In this document: positions 11,501 through 23,451 of the stretch, piece by piece
How positions within the stretch are numbered: position 1 is the first letter of the stretch
Layout: every line of letters begins with the position of its first letter
Source: Pholiota molesta
Taxonomy: Eukaryota; Basidiomycota; Agaricomycetes; Agaricales; Strophariaceae
Length of the DNA stretch: 64,000 bases
Assembly: GCA_014925825.1 (NCBI GenBank)
Contig: JACGCK010000084.1
Coordinates: 62,001 to 126,000, forward strand
Direction: 5' to 3'
Notes under the pieces: model-generated
Seen by the model: only the letters and a program-made list of their open reading frames with translations
What the model was told of the DNA's origin: nothing
The model's database searches: none
Made by a program: the position numbers and the translations under genes

Positions 11501-14500
11501 TGTGCCGCCTCAACAGGCACCAGCAGCCCGAGAGCATGCTCAGGGATGTAGCTAGCCAGCGCGTCAATCGGATCGTTCCTCGCATGCGAGCCATCATGCA
11601 GCTGCGTCGCCACCGAGCGCGCGCAGAGCGTCTGCTCCAGCAGACACGGCTGTGGCGCCATGCCCGCGTGCACCTTGTGCACCAGCACGATGCGGCACAG
11701 CCGCAGGTGCGACTGCAGCAGGAAGATGAGCCGCCGCACGTCGAGGTGGCGGCGCGCGTGGAACAGCATGCGCATAACATGCAGCCCCGCGCTGACGCTC
11801 GCGACGAGGGGCTGATCGTCGACGTCGTCGCCTTGAACAGCAGCATGTCCGCGACCGCCTGGCTCAGCGCGGCGAACGGGCGCTCCGCGACCGTCGGCGG
11901 CGCGTGCTCGAGCACGCCGACGAAGAGCGATGCGACGCGGTGCCCGATCTCGAAGCGGTCGCCCAGCTGCCCTACTTCCACCCAAGTGCTCGACCCAGAT
12001 CTCGCTGTGCACGAAGCGCGCGGCGCGGAGTAGACTTCTCCTTGAGCTGCTGGAGCTTCGCGTTTTCCGGTAGAATGGACCTGCCGCCTCACGGAACAGC
12101 GCGCCGACGAGCTGCAGAAGCGCCAGCGTCATCGTATACTGCCCCGTCACGCGCTCCGCTGCCAGCGCGAGCGACGCGAACCCAGGTGTGCGGTCCGAGC
12201 CGAAGAGCGTCGTTGTCGAGCGGATGTAAAGCCATACCCGGTTCGAGTAATTTGGGATGGCGAGGAGATCAGACAGCACCTCATCGCCGAGTGATGAGCT
12301 TGGAATATTCTTTTTGGCGTTGGTGTTCGAACGCGACAGTGCCTCCTCCAGGATCATCGTGTCAGCTGCACCAAATCTGGCGGCTGCGCCTCCGTCATAG
12401 TATGGCAGACGACGGGCTCGTTGTCCTCCAATGATGCATCAAACGCCTGCTTGTTCCGGGTTGCCTGTATAACGCTCCGCACAAGATCCAACGCATCTGT
12501 GATCGTCGCCTCCTCGTTCTCCGGTCCAGCTCGACGCCCACATCCTCGAGGCGCAAGCTCTTCACCTGCGCCCCACCGCGCTTCCCGAACGACACGTCCT
12601 GGTAGTTCCCACCCGAGCCAAAGTCCATCCGCCGACGGTTGACATAGTCGGTCAGGATTTCGAGGATGACCTTCCACCCCGAGTGCTGATGCTGCCAGCA
12701 CACAACGACTGATCCCCGCCGTCGCCGCTCAGCAGGCGCCCCGTGCACCGCGCCGGCAGCGTCGACCCGCCCGGGAGGCGTATCGGCCGCAGATTCACGT
12801 ACGTCAGCCCCGCGCTGCCCGCCCCGTACCGCTCCGTCTGCCGCTCATACAGCGCATGCGCGCCCGTGCACGCGCTCACGGGGATCACCTGCGAGTACGT
12901 CGACAGCTGCGCCAGGTAGTGGAACACGAAACGGTCGCAGATGACGCGCTCCTCCGACAGCGGGCCGTCCACCTCGATGTCCGCGGTGTACAGCGGGTCC
13001 GTGTCGAGGAAGCCCGCGCCCGTCATCGCGCGCAGAAGTCGCACGAGGGGCCGCACCTGGATCGGGAACCGCGAGCGCGCGACGTCGAAGATCGCCGACG
13101 GGCGATGCCGTGGTGCCAGTCGAGCTGCCAGAATTGCGCGCATATACCCGAGACCGACAGGCTCTCGCTGCGGCCGAAGAGGGAGATCCAGACTTCGACA
13201 AGCGCGTCGAAATCGGGCACCAGCTCGACAGGCACCAGCTCGACGAGGGCGATGATGAGACCTGATGTTACGAGTGAGATACCGTGTAAAATGGGTAAAG
13301 ATTGGCGTACCTTTGAGAACGGAGCGATATGCAATTGCATTGGGTCTGTCAATGACGATCCTGTCTTCAACGCCAGCGCCGTAACAAAAAGAGGTGAGTT
13401 TGTCAGCAGGCTTTGGAGAAGGTTGAACAATCCAGCCTCGGGATCCAGACATGCTTTCGCCATTTGCGCGTGTATGGGCTCTCGATCTTTGGTATATCTT
13501 CCCGCCGACGAATTGACATGATCGAAGAAGGCCTGGTATGATGTTGGTATATCTGTTGTTTGCGCAGCTTTCGCAGATAGGCGCGATAGGACGTAGGTCC
13601 AGGCAAGGTAGGTGCAGGAGTATTGGCTGTCTGTGTGGCTCGTGATAAGATCGTGGAGGATTTTTAGGCTGTCGGGGGAAGCGTAATACACGTCTGGACG
13701 GGAAGGTGAATCGGATAGCTCAATCGCATCGTCTTGACCCAGCGTCTCCAACTCCAAGACTTCGATGGTGATCAGGATCCAAACGGCAGCACAATCTTGT
13801 TGTAGTTGTTGACTTTCGTCGTCCAATAATAGCGTGTTGTTGTTTTGATTCGAGCCCAGGCTCGTGTTGTAGGCCGCCTCGAAGACCTTCAGCACGATTG
13901 GCCCGCTACATGGCACATAACCCCACATCGTCCAGAACAGAAGCTCGAGTAACACCAATGGCTCTCTCAAATTCTGCTTCGCCCATGCCGTCGCCGCCCT
14001 CGGGTCTTCATTGAACTTTTCGGGGAGTTTTGCTTTGGTTCTCCGTAGGTATTCGTCGACGATCGACTCGGCAAACTTGGGTCCGTCTGGGATGGCTTCC
14101 GGAAGAAATTCGACGGCAATTTCATAAAGAGGATCCTCGGTGTTCTCTTTGGCGCGGAAAAGAGGAAGTAGGACGCGGAATGTGTGGAGGTATTCGGAGG
14201 AGAAGAAAGGGCCTATGGCTTCCACAAGTTCGACGACCATGGAGTCCGAGCCGGACGTCGCTGGCAGGCCTTGGTTGTATAGGAAGGAGCGTAGCAAAAT
14301 AAAGGCCTGGATCTCATCGATGTTGAATTTGTCGCTGATGGCGAAGACGTACTCCTTGTCTGCATTTTCGACTTGAATCGCGACGCCGTCCGGTAGGGTA
14401 ACTGTGCCACTCTCTATCACTTTCCTCGACGCGTTGGAGGGCTTTCCAAACTTTTCTGAGATGCTTCCAAGCACCTTCTTGCGTGGCTCCAGGCGCTTTT

Positions 14501-14663
14501 TGAGTTCGGGGATCTGCTCAGGGCGCAAGCCGCCATCCTGGCCCGAGAGCGTTAGATGCAGCGAAGTGTACGTTCTGAAGTAACTGGTCAATCAGAATTC
14601 GGTATATTCTGAAGTTACTTACACATCTATCAAGTCTGAACGTGTCGGGATATCGCCAGACAT
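8575..14663 (-). CDS. NUP192: Nucleoporin Nup192/Nup205-type inner-ring scaffold, frame broken in the middle
   Basis: This is a very large alpha-helical scaffold protein of the nuclear-pore inner ring. It starts at ATG 14663 (MSGDIPTRSDLID), a 48-nt intron follows, then PELKKRLEPRKK, FILLRSFLYNQG and LLFWTMWGYVPCSGP. A long uninterrupted stretch runs from about 11.8 to 9.0 kb, a 56-nt intron lies near 8956-9011, and HSKIVLGEIASLG continues at 8946-8908. The total length is near 2000 residues, as expected for this family. Between about 13.1 and 11.8 kb the frame shifts repeatedly, near 13105, 12706, 12530, 12385, 12066, 12030, 11981, 11973 and 11831. Homologous sequence continues across every break, for example FVHSEIWVEHLG into GDRFEIGHRV. 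Because the gene should be essential and single-copy, sequence error is the likelier explanation. The 3' terminus could lie about 70 bases lower in another frame. Confidence 0.85.
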
Positions 14664-15668
14664 GGTCCTCGTCGTACAAGGTGTTCAAGAGCGTTCGTCG
14701 GCGCTGCAGTCACACTGCAGTGGGGGCGCGACAACGTTTAAATCAGACTCTTCAGCCAAACAAGCCTAATAAAGCATTACAAACTTCATGCAAACTCTGA
14801 AATCTCCTGGAAACCCCAAGGAAACCCAATGGAAACCTCTTTGAAATCTCTCTTTCGGCTTGCTTATACAAGGTACATCTAAGGTGCTACTTACAATCAT
14901 TGGGAGACGGCGGACAAACCGGTCAACTTCTCTCCTACCATGATTATTGATGTGCCGATTCAGAGGAAGAGTCCCAATTCTAATTCTCAAGATCCTTCTC
15001 GTTTTCCTACCGTGTCAATCAAGTGTCAATGCATCATCCTACGATGGAATACGAAACTGCAGTTTTTATCGCAACGATGTGGTGGCTTTGCTCCTTTAGA
15101 GGGGACGGTATCATGTACTCTACAACGGGATAGCTCTTGAAGATGGTTGGAAGACGGACGATCTTTACCAAATGACATTCGCAGTCTTCAATCTTAGCGA
15201 AATGCTAGCCTTCGTGTTTCTTCCGAGAACATGCATTGCTCTAAGCCTACGGCTATGAACCTCCGAGGAAAGTGTCGATTACAGGAAGCTTTGGCGTCGT
15301 TCGAACGAATGCGCTCATTGTGTTCGAACTCAACAAGGGAACCAACGACGAAGACTGGAAGTTTTCCCGTGACATCGAGGTGGGATATCAAAACGGACGA
15401 ACTAGCAAAACATGGCATGAAGTTCATCTGCCTGTATTTGTGAGGAAATTTTGTTATTAGCCTTCCATCCCTTGCAGTCGTTTTGATACTTTTACCTAGC
15501 TTTCTACTTTGCTTGAATTCGGTGATATTCCAACGTCCTCGAACACACCGAATCACATCTCTAGTGCGCAATGTGCCGACTGCTATAAATGATGATTTGG
15601 AAAATAATGAGTAAATATGATCGATTGAACCACATAACCATGTAACGAAGAGAAGTTACAAATCCTTT
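14664..15668. other. Intergenic with one short unsupported reading frame
   Basis: About 1 kb lies between the nucleoporin start and the end of the orphan membrane gene. A plus-strand frame at 15272-15460 reads like protein (ITGSFGVVRTNALIVFELN and onward) with in-phase sequence before it, but I see no start or family. I see nothing else. Confidence 0.35.
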
Positions 15669-17057
15669 TTACTTGTCTGTACACCACCGATAACCAATCT
15701 CAGCGTCGTTCAGGTATCCCTGCAATTGTTTCCTGTTTATCTCGTCCCAATTCCGGAGCTTGTCTTCCAGCAAAACAAAGGAAACATGTTGATTCTTGTT
15801 TTCTGAACGGTTCGTCGAGTGGCATTCGACTGCCGCGACGATGCGCCTTCTCCATTCGTCCCAAACAGGTGTATTGTTCGGAATCAACTGGCGGAGCCAG
15901 TCATCGGTGTTGGTGGGCTTGAGATAAAAAGCGGAAGCCGCGACCATACTAGCCCACCGCTCAAAGGGCGCCTTCCGAAAAGCTTTGTCCTCGTCCCGCG
16001 TAAGCCCAAGCTTTTGTCGCAACGCCTCGCACTGTAGACGTTCTCTGTCAATTGAGGCCAGATACGCGTTATGACACCACGACAGCACGAACGTCGCCAG
16101 AAAGATGATCTGGCCTTTCAACGTTGCCGCCGGGAGCAGGACAAGTTGGGCACTCTCGGGCCCTCGAAGGATGACCATATCGTTGTCGCGTACCATAATG
16201 CCGTCGCCTGGAGGAGCGTTTTGACGAGTGGTCGGCGTATGAAGCGATAGGGTGCCGGAGCCGTAAACGAGGGTCGCGCAGCCATTGCAGACGATGCCTA
16301 TGGATATCGCAATGCAGCCGAAAGCATCGTGCCATTTGGCCGCTGCGACGACTGCTGCGGCAATGCTGAATGCGATCGTTACAAATGCCGCGAAAAGTCC
16401 ATGCCACGATAAGGGCAAAAGATCGTTGGTCATGGGAGTAACACTTTGCTCGAATGTGGTATTCGCAGCGTCTTCGACGAGGTCCGGAACGAGTGCGAGG
16501 GAATAGAGATATTTAGCGCTGGGTGACGCAATGGCTTGATTACGTGCATGAACTTCGGGAACTCGGTCATGAAGACCATTTTCTTGCCCATCTTGGCTAG
16601 GTTTGTTTGAAAGAGGGGACGTCGGTGAAGAGAGTTCGGCTGGTGGGATTTGGTCAGCATTTTCCTGTTCGTCTAAACCGGACGCACTTGAGAGTTCGGT
16701 CGACGGCTTGAGGTCTGTGCAATAAGAAAATAGTAAATAGGCCAGGTGTCCCGTCATCTCGATGCGAGTCGCAGATTGCGATCCTATAAACCTGGGCCCG
16801 TGCTGTCCATCGAGACCCAAGATTGCAGCTGGACTTAAATCTCTCCCAGGGAAGAGTCCGTCCCAGAAGCGAGTGCCAGCAATCATTCCGTATACTTTAG
16901 CGACGAAGTAACTTCCAGGGGAGTTATACCAGCCTACAAATGGCCTTGCTCGAACGAGATTCACGCTGGCCATGGCAGCACTGGACTCCTCTCCCCCGAA
17001 AAAACCTGCGATCCCAGAAACGTCCAAGTTGAATTTCCCACCATTGGAAAAAACCAT
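15669..17057 (-). CDS. Uncharacterised membrane protein, 462 residues
   Basis: This is a single uninterrupted frame of 462 codons from ATG 17057. I do not recognise a named domain. The N-terminal 110 residues are mixed. Residues about 118-210 are Ser/Pro/Glu-rich and probably disordered. Three hydrophobic segments follow at about 219-241, 246-266 and 312-333. A charged cytosolic-type region comes next (RERLQCEALRQKL), with Trp-rich motifs (FERWASMVAASAFYLKP, WDEWRRRIVAAVECH). Similar orphan membrane proteins occur in Agaricomycete gene sets as I recall them, without assigned function. Codon use and the intact frame support a real gene. The upstream in-frame Met at about residue 29 is an alternative start. 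Confidence 0.7.
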   Translation of the reverse strand: MVFSNGGKFNLDVSGIAGFFGGEESSAAMASVNLVRARPFVGWYNSPGSYFVAKVYGMIAGTRFWDGLFPGRDLSPAAILGLDGQHGPRFIGSQSATRIEMTGHLAYLLFSYCTDLKPSTELSSASGLDEQENADQIPPAELSSPTSPLSNKPSQDGQENGLHDRVPEVHARNQAIASPSAKYLYSLALVPDLVEDAANTTFEQSVTPMTNDLLPLSWHGLFAAFVTIAFSIAAAVVAAAKWHDAFGCIAISIGIVCNGCATLVYGSGTLSLHTPTTRQNAPPGDGIMVRDNDMVILRGPESAQLVLLPAATLKGQIIFLATFVLSWCHNAYLASIDRERLQCEALRQKLGLTRDEDKAFRKAPFERWASMVAASAFYLKPTNTDDWLRQLIPNNTPVWDEWRRRIVAAVECHSTNRSENKNQHVSFVLLEDKLRNWDEINRKQLQGYLNDAEIGYRWCTDK

Positions 17058-18208
17058 TTTGAATTGGTCAATGGCGTGAGACCTGTGAAATAACTGAAGG
17101 TACGATTTACAGAAGGGGGATTATTCACAGAGTTACAGTGACTGGGGTGTTGCAAATTCCCAAAAATCAAACGAAGTTTTGAGAACAGTTGGGGAAACCA
17201 TTCAAACACCTGGAACGTCATATAACACTGCGATATGCAGGTGTGTATCGATACAGTCTTCTATTTCCACAGTCATGATTAGAGTACTGGTGTAAAGCAC
17301 CAGGCTGACATGAGGCAATGTAACGTCGATATCTTAGTGAGCTATTGATCAAAATTTATGCAAGAGAAACACGACACACAATCCAGTCCTTTTAATGCCC
17401 GGAGATCAAATCGGTTGAATAGCCATTGCTGGCTCTCGAAGAAGCGGCCGGGAGGGGATCGATGAAGGGATAGTGATTATCCGTGTCCGAGTTGATGACA
17501 TTCTGCCGTCTTCAACGGCAGATATGGAGATGGTCCTATAGGTAGATAGTTGGTGGATATTAGTTTTTACCAAATAAGAATAGGCTACCCTTTATCGAGG
17601 ACTGGCTTTCTTGGATTCTGGCGATGCCAATCTCGGGACTGTCACGATGTAAAGGCATGCTGAGCGCTTGTGACCTCGATGCCCCTGTCAAGGAGTCCGG
17701 ACATTGAGTGCTGCGTTCCACAGAGTAAGATTGAAACTGAGCACTGAACGCTGAGCAAATACTGAGCTTGTGCTGAGCGTTGAGCGTTCGTTGAGCAGTA
17801 ACAGTGATTCCACTAAATTCAACCACATTCACGGTCAGCGGAACAATCATGAGATTTGAGTTTGAATAACACGCTGCAGTCAAACAAGATGGAAATTGGA
17901 TGGAAATTCACGCACATGCTGTGTACTTAGGACCTCACCTTGGCCACAAGCTTCATTGATTGTTCATTGATACTGGAGCGTGTTCGGGCGTGTTCATGAT
18001 GCTTTCAACATCGAGGGTTTTGCCGCTTCAGCAGCTTGTCTTCGAAACGATGACCACTCGATCGATGTTTACACAGCTGTTCCAGGACACGAACGAGTCG
18101 GATGACACACCTCGTCAGAAGCACGGCCCTTCTCATATACTACGCAGGAATCCATACAACGTGTCGAGCACCCCTCAACGATCACTCAAACGGTACACGA
18201 CTCCGCGG
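17058..18208. other. Intergenic, short GAGC-rich stretch
   Basis: I see no gene. A local run of imperfect GCTGAGC-like words lies at about 17733-17800. The 3' edge carries the left target-site copy of the foldback element. Confidence 0.45.
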
Positions 18209-18217
18209 CTAACCCAT
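18209..18217. repeat. Target-site duplication, left copy (9 bp)
   Basis: CTAACCCAT lies directly outside the left inverted repeat and matches 19135-19143 exactly. Confidence 0.9.
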
Positions 18218-18434
18218 AGTGAATGCAATTCTCCCAACAGGTTTTTCGAAAACACGTGAGATGCTGTCACGAGGCAATTTTCCCATCCGCCAAAGTTGAA
18301 CTTACTAGTTACTTAGCCACCGTTGATGCGAATTGATGCGCCTCTTGTCTCCAGCTAAATTTCCATATTTACCTGAGTAAGACCACCAAACTACAATTCT
18401 AATTGCCTTTGAGTATATTGGTGTTTAATAGACT
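18218..18434 (+). repeat. Left terminal inverted repeat of foldback element
   Basis: About 217 bp, pairing with 18928-19134 in reverse complement. The match runs from AGTGAATGC at the outer end to GGTGTTTAATAGACT at the inner end. Confidence 0.88.
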
Positions 18435-18927
18435 CGAAGTCAGTGTATATGTGATAACGAGTGAATGCAATGTTGAAACAAGTGCCGGAAGGGAAAGTGA
18501 CTCCGCATGATCAATTTGCTCGCAAATTACTGGGAGTCTGGCAGAGCAAAGGAATAAATTCGCGTGTGGCCTCGGTGAGCTCATGAGGCAAATGGACTAG
18601 AATATTACTTATATACTGTAATCTATGTGCTATGAAGTGCAGAACAAAATAAAAATGGAAGAATAAAAGACTAACCTAAAATAGGAACACTGGGCTGTGC
18701 TGCTCTGGTGCGTTGCGCGCGCTCGCACAGTGTTCTATATTTCCAATAAGCAGTGCATTATAATTATAGAAATTTATTCTTTAGAATTGTTGAGGAATCA
18801 GGACAATGTGCCAGTGTCAAGTTACGAGTACTAAGCGCTGTGGGCGCCTATCACTTGGCAAATACACATGGCCTCGAACCAGACCTCGACTAATTAATTT
18901 ATTCATTATATCCACAGGAGAAAGTGC

Positions 18928-19134
18928 AGTCTATTAAACACCAATATACTTAAAGGTACATAAAGTCGTAGTTTGGTGGGTCTTATACAGGTAAATATGG
19001 AAAATTAGCTGGAGTCATGAGACGCATCAACTCGCATCAACGGTGGCTAAGTTCAACTTTGGCAGATGGGAAAATTGCCTCGTGACAGCATCTCACGTGT
19101 TTTCGAAAAACCTGTTGGGAGAATTGCATTCACT
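18928..19134 (-). repeat. Right terminal inverted repeat of foldback element
   Basis: About 207 bp, the reverse complement of 18218-18434. It is shorter by a few small gaps, for example one near 18302-18315 in the left arm. Confidence 0.88.
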
Positions 19135-19143
19135 CTAACCCAT
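19135..19143. repeat. Target-site duplication, right copy (9 bp)
   Basis: CTAACCCAT, identical to 18209-18217. Confidence 0.9.
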
Positions 19144-20091
19144 AGCTTTTTGTGATTGCCCACTGGACAAGCACAGTGTTAGTCCATACCCTGGGGCAGC
19201 GGCGCAGAGTATGGGTAAAGAATGTCCATTGCTATCTCACATCGGCGTTCAGAGGGACATGGGGGAGAGGGGCCTGTCTTAGGTGAGTAACTAAAATCCT
19301 GTGAAGTTGTAAAAGAACGCAACTTCTGCGCTTCCGACTCCAACAGCACCACGCATAATCAATATAAGAATCACGTACGGTTGTATTTAGGTATTCGTAG
19401 AAACGTACCTCCTTTCTCTGCATTTCGCCGTTGGATACATTGGAATGAATGGAGTCAAATGGAAAAGCGGAATCAACTGTAAAATTAAACAGCTTGCATT
19501 CTAGCGGAAAGGGTCAACGAAGGACTGGCATAATCCTGTGCGATATATGCGTGCAGAACATCCAATATCCCCAACATTTGTGAGTTCGTTGTAGGTGTAT
19601 TGCGTGTACAAGTATTATGCTCCCCAAGCACTATTGTACTTATTTCCACACCTTTGACAGCCCCTTGAAAATATCGCTATTTTTAAGATGAGAGCATCAA
19701 CCAACTGTGAACCAACTGTCAACCAGCGAATTACGTATACAGTTACGAGGGTGATTAGCAGTGCAAGGCGGTGCAGTAATTTGGATGGAATTGAAGGAAT
19801 ATCAACGGCGGCGGCGAGCGCTGTCAATTTCTAAATATATGTAACCCAAAAAGGTGTGCATAGCTCAGGCATAGCTTTCCCAATGAAATCTGGCAGTGTC
19901 GACAGCCACCTGACACCCACACTTTCATCTGTTCGAACCCTTCTATATTAATATTTAAATTACCAGGGACACTCGCCAATTCGGGCCCATGTGGAAATGA
20001 AGGCAATGCTGCCATTGTTTATAAACTAAGAGTGTATCCGCCATTATACCTCGTTCTCCTAGAGTCCTACCATCCCACACCAAGTTTGAAG
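19144..20091. other. Intergenic, no supported gene
   Basis: About 0.95 kb of AT-rich sequence with only short shadow frames. Its 3' end is the promoter region of the DUF4419 gene. Confidence 0.45.
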
Positions 20092-21666
20092 ATGCCAGTA
20101 ACCTTCGCTGTCGCACCCGTCGTCCCAAATCGCGTTTACGAGGCCTCTCATCCTTTGACTAGGCCCGAGGACCTCCTAAACGAACAAGCCAACCGCCTAT
20201 CTAAACCGGAAGACTGGGATTGCGACGACACCCCACCACCATCGTTGAACCTGCTCCAGAGCTCGTTCACCACGAAGGAATTTCCGAGGCTGAATATCCG
20301 GAGTCAGCGCAATGGATTCGTGCAGACTGTCACCCAAGCGTATAATGACCACCACCGACTAATCATCCGGTGAGCATTCGCGGACGTACATCAGTGATCC
20401 GTTCCCACCTGACACGCCGGCCCGTTTCACAGCCCAGACGACGTTTGGATAGCGATTTTGAGCCAATTTAGCATCTAGTGGGTTTCAGGATGACTCCAGC
20501 GGCGAGGGCCATTTTCTGATGGCATTGACTTAGTGTAAACAAGAACGCAAAAGAGCTGCGAACGCACTTTGTGCCCCATGAGGGAAGAAGGAAACTGGTC
20601 GTCACCATGCCTGATAACAGAAATGCAGTGAACTTCGGGGATCTCGCTATCCAAATGACGGACAAGATTCAAGAGAATGTAGGCGAACTCACTTGTGGAC
20701 CCACAGAACCAAAAAGCCAACTCACCTATCTCCTTTTTCCTTTTGTAGATTGTGGATCCTGACTTGAGGAAATGGGTGATGCCCAATTTCACAACTACAA
20801 CCACCGATGACACAGTGGTGTGCGCTGTCATGATGATGGCCACAATGAAAACGTAAGCAGACGCCCACATAAATCATCATAAGCGCCGATACTCACCTTT
20901 CCTGGCATAACTCTAAAGGTACTTCGAATACGAGATGTCCAAATGCGGCATCCCCTACGTGACACTCGAGGGCGACAAATGCGACTGGCAGAACATCCGC
21001 ACGCGCATCGAGAAGCTCGCCGAATTCGGCGAGGAGCCGCGCAAGTGGGTCCGCCTCCTGCGCCCTATCCTCGACCGATTCGTGAGTGCCCTCGATGGCG
21101 GCGCGCCCGACGTCGACTTCTGGAACAAAGTCAGCGTCCACTACTCGCTCGGCTCCGGCTCGCGCTACCTCTCCGGCTGGATCACAGCCTTCTGCGTGTG
21201 GGACAGCGAGGGCGTGTGGCAGGGCGAGCCACGGACGACACCTATCATCAGGTTTGGACAGACACTGCACCACCAACAGCGCGCGGTAGAAGATGTTGTG
21301 TACCCGCAAATAAGCACGCATAACATCCCCATGGGATTTTGCCAGGTCGACGTGAAAGTAGTTGATGACTACGGCGCGTCAGACTGCGTTATGATGTCGG
21401 GTCATATGGCGACGCTCGTTGAAGGGCCAAGAAATGACACGGTACGACCGTTACCTTCTTGGTTTATCTATTCCAAGGAGGACAGCGCACATCAATCAGA
21501 AACTGTGAAAGAAGTAGCAAAGAGCCTCGCACCTATACCACAGCAGCAAATAAATTGCGCCAAGGAACTCAAAAATGATCTCTGGACTCACCACGACTTT
21601 GCGGGGACAGTCCAATTTTGGTCGAACATATATTGGAAATCGACCAAAGTTATTGGAGGCCACTGA
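20092..21666 (+). CDS. DUF4419-domain protein
   Basis: The gene starts at ATG 20092 (MPVTFAVAPVVPN) and stops at 21666. Introns lie at 20370-20432 and about 20498-20531, 20679-20746, 20852-20919 and 21252-21310. DUF4419 hallmarks as I know them appear in order: QAYNDHHRLIIRPDDVWIAI, FVPHEGRRKLVV, FGDLAIQMTDKI, VDPDLRKWVMPNFTTTTTDD, MKTYFEYEMSKCGIP, KWVRLLRPILDRFV and YLSGWITAFCVWD. The exon at 20930-21240 is markedly GC-rich compared with the rest. The biochemical role of the domain is unknown. The frame is intact across all predicted junctions. The last exon after about 21437 is less certain. Confidence 0.83.
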
Positions 21667-23451
21667 TATGTTTAAAAAGTAATTCATTATTTATAGTTGA
21701 ACGGAGTCGAATGGAATTGCGAAGACAACAGTGATGGACTAGAATGTGACAAATGCACGGATAAGAATACAACATGTACGATTCGCTGGATCATGGGTGT
21801 ACCAGACGGATAGTTCGGATATCTAATGCATCATCGTCCCCCACGAAGTGCTAGAACAAGATGCAGCACTGCTCCGGCAGTGATATTGAAATCCTTCGCT
21901 TGCTTGTCGTCCGCCCTGGTTGATGGATGAGTACGAATTGATCCTGGACAGACTAAGCGCCTGGGACGTACATTTGACGACCACCGAAAATCAGACGCTG
22001 CTGGGGAGGTGGTACACCAGATTGCTCCTCGACTTTCTCCTTTATCCTTGTGATCTATTCAAGAATAAGTCCATCGACAAACGTAGAATGGCTATGGTGA
22101 TATCTACCTTGTCTTCGGGATCGATGTCAAGTTCGATCTAACGAAAACAGGTCAACTAAACAATCTGATCGGGTTCGATCCTGGAGTTGAGATGGTCATA
22201 CCTCCTTGCCTGTGAGTGTCTTTGAGACCGTATGTCAGCCAGTGAAAGTCTTGACGCGTCGTTCCGTTCTCACCTTGACTTTGATCAACATGATAGCGGC
22301 GATCTAGTAGGTTTGGGTGTCTTTCTAGTGTCTTGAAAGAGATGATAGACTGTCCGCGTCGGAAAGACGAGAACAAGGATATGAGAGAGACGAGTGAGTG
22401 GCGGTAGATAATAAAAGATCAGTAGAGAGCCCGAGTCACATTTCATCATCCAGAAATGTGACTGGAACGTGACCCGGGCCCGTTCATTCTTTTCACTGCC
22501 ACCACCACCACGAAAATCCCATTTCATTAAGAAATTTCACATCTTTCCAGACGAAATAACTGATTTGGATCTGCTAGATTATCTTAGGATCCAGCATGCC
22601 CCAAATTCGATGGAATCTTGCCCGCTTTCCAGGCTTGAAGCTCTGAAGTTCAACCGAATTTCAAAGGATTATATTCACTCTGCCTCCTTTACTAGAAGTC
22701 TTCACATAGGCTGCTCTCGCATTACAGACATCGATGGGCTAACATATCAATCCCTGATTACAACAATAGATATGACATTTGTGGAGGCTATAGTCAACCT
22801 TGCGTTCTCGCGTCAACTTGAAGGAAACGTGTATTTGCTGAGGGCATGCATTCGTCATTCGTCAACATCCCGTCAAATCCTCGTCTTATCATAGCTCTGG
22901 ATAAAGGTTTTCAACGATACATGCTCTATGACACCGAGTCAAAAACCAAGCACACGAATTCTGTGCGGTCTCCTGCGGTCTCCGGCTCCGGCTCTTGCTC
23001 ACGAGGGGTATCTACGTCCATCTGGGCCTAATACGACTCTCGCAAAAGAAGTCTTGGCGGCAAACTGTCAACACTCATCTTCTGAAAACTGCGAATTTTC
23101 CCCGGTCGCCCGAAGTTATTCAGCGCTTATATACTTAGCTCCTATAGGCTCCTAAAATACCACATTCTCCTCCGTATATGTCAAAATTACGCATGGAACA
23201 GGCGTTTCCGCTGTGGGGCTATTTTTCGCGATCTAATTAAAGGAGATGTACACTATCTGAGCTATACTGGTAGCATGCAGAGCAAGGCTTGTACGTCCCT
23301 GAGCTGTTGCGGAACACCGGACTAGCGATAACCCTCCGAGAACCAAGCTTTTTTCTCCAAGAAGTATATAAAAAGAAGTCGCGTCGACTATCGAATTCTC
23401 CCTTTTATTGAGGTGATCTTTGCCTACGTCGACACGACACGCCAACGCGCT
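21667..23451. other. Intergenic, possible gene remnants only
   Basis: About 1.8 kb. Open stretches at 21923-22141 and 22472-22894 on the plus strand have no recognisable domain, no good start and no joining splice sites that I trust. The last 100 bases are the promoter of the sugar transporter. Confidence 0.4.

Larger units (their letters stand above)
18218..19134. mobile_element. Non-autonomous Mutator-like (MULE) foldback element, 917 bp
   Basis: The element begins AGTGAATGCAATTC and ends with the reverse complement GAATTGCATTCACT. Long terminal inverted repeats (18218-18434 and 18928-19134) are nearly identical apart from small indels and a few substitutions. A perfect 9-bp duplication (CTAACCCAT) flanks it. 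Nine-base duplications with TIRs of about 200 bp are characteristic of Mutator-superfamily elements, whereas hAT elements give 8 bp. The 490-bp interior has no convincing reading frame, so the element would depend on a transposase elsewhere. The near-identity of the arms suggests fairly recent insertion. Confidence 0.85.

Noticed and set aside
21241..21320. A frameshift in the DUF4419 gene
   Set aside because: An intron from about 21252 to 21310 keeps the original frame (PII then STHNIP), so no break is needed.
22469..22894. 141-codon plus-strand frame
   Set aside because: No ATG near the start, no domain and no convincing neighbouring exons. It is left as an unsupported frame.
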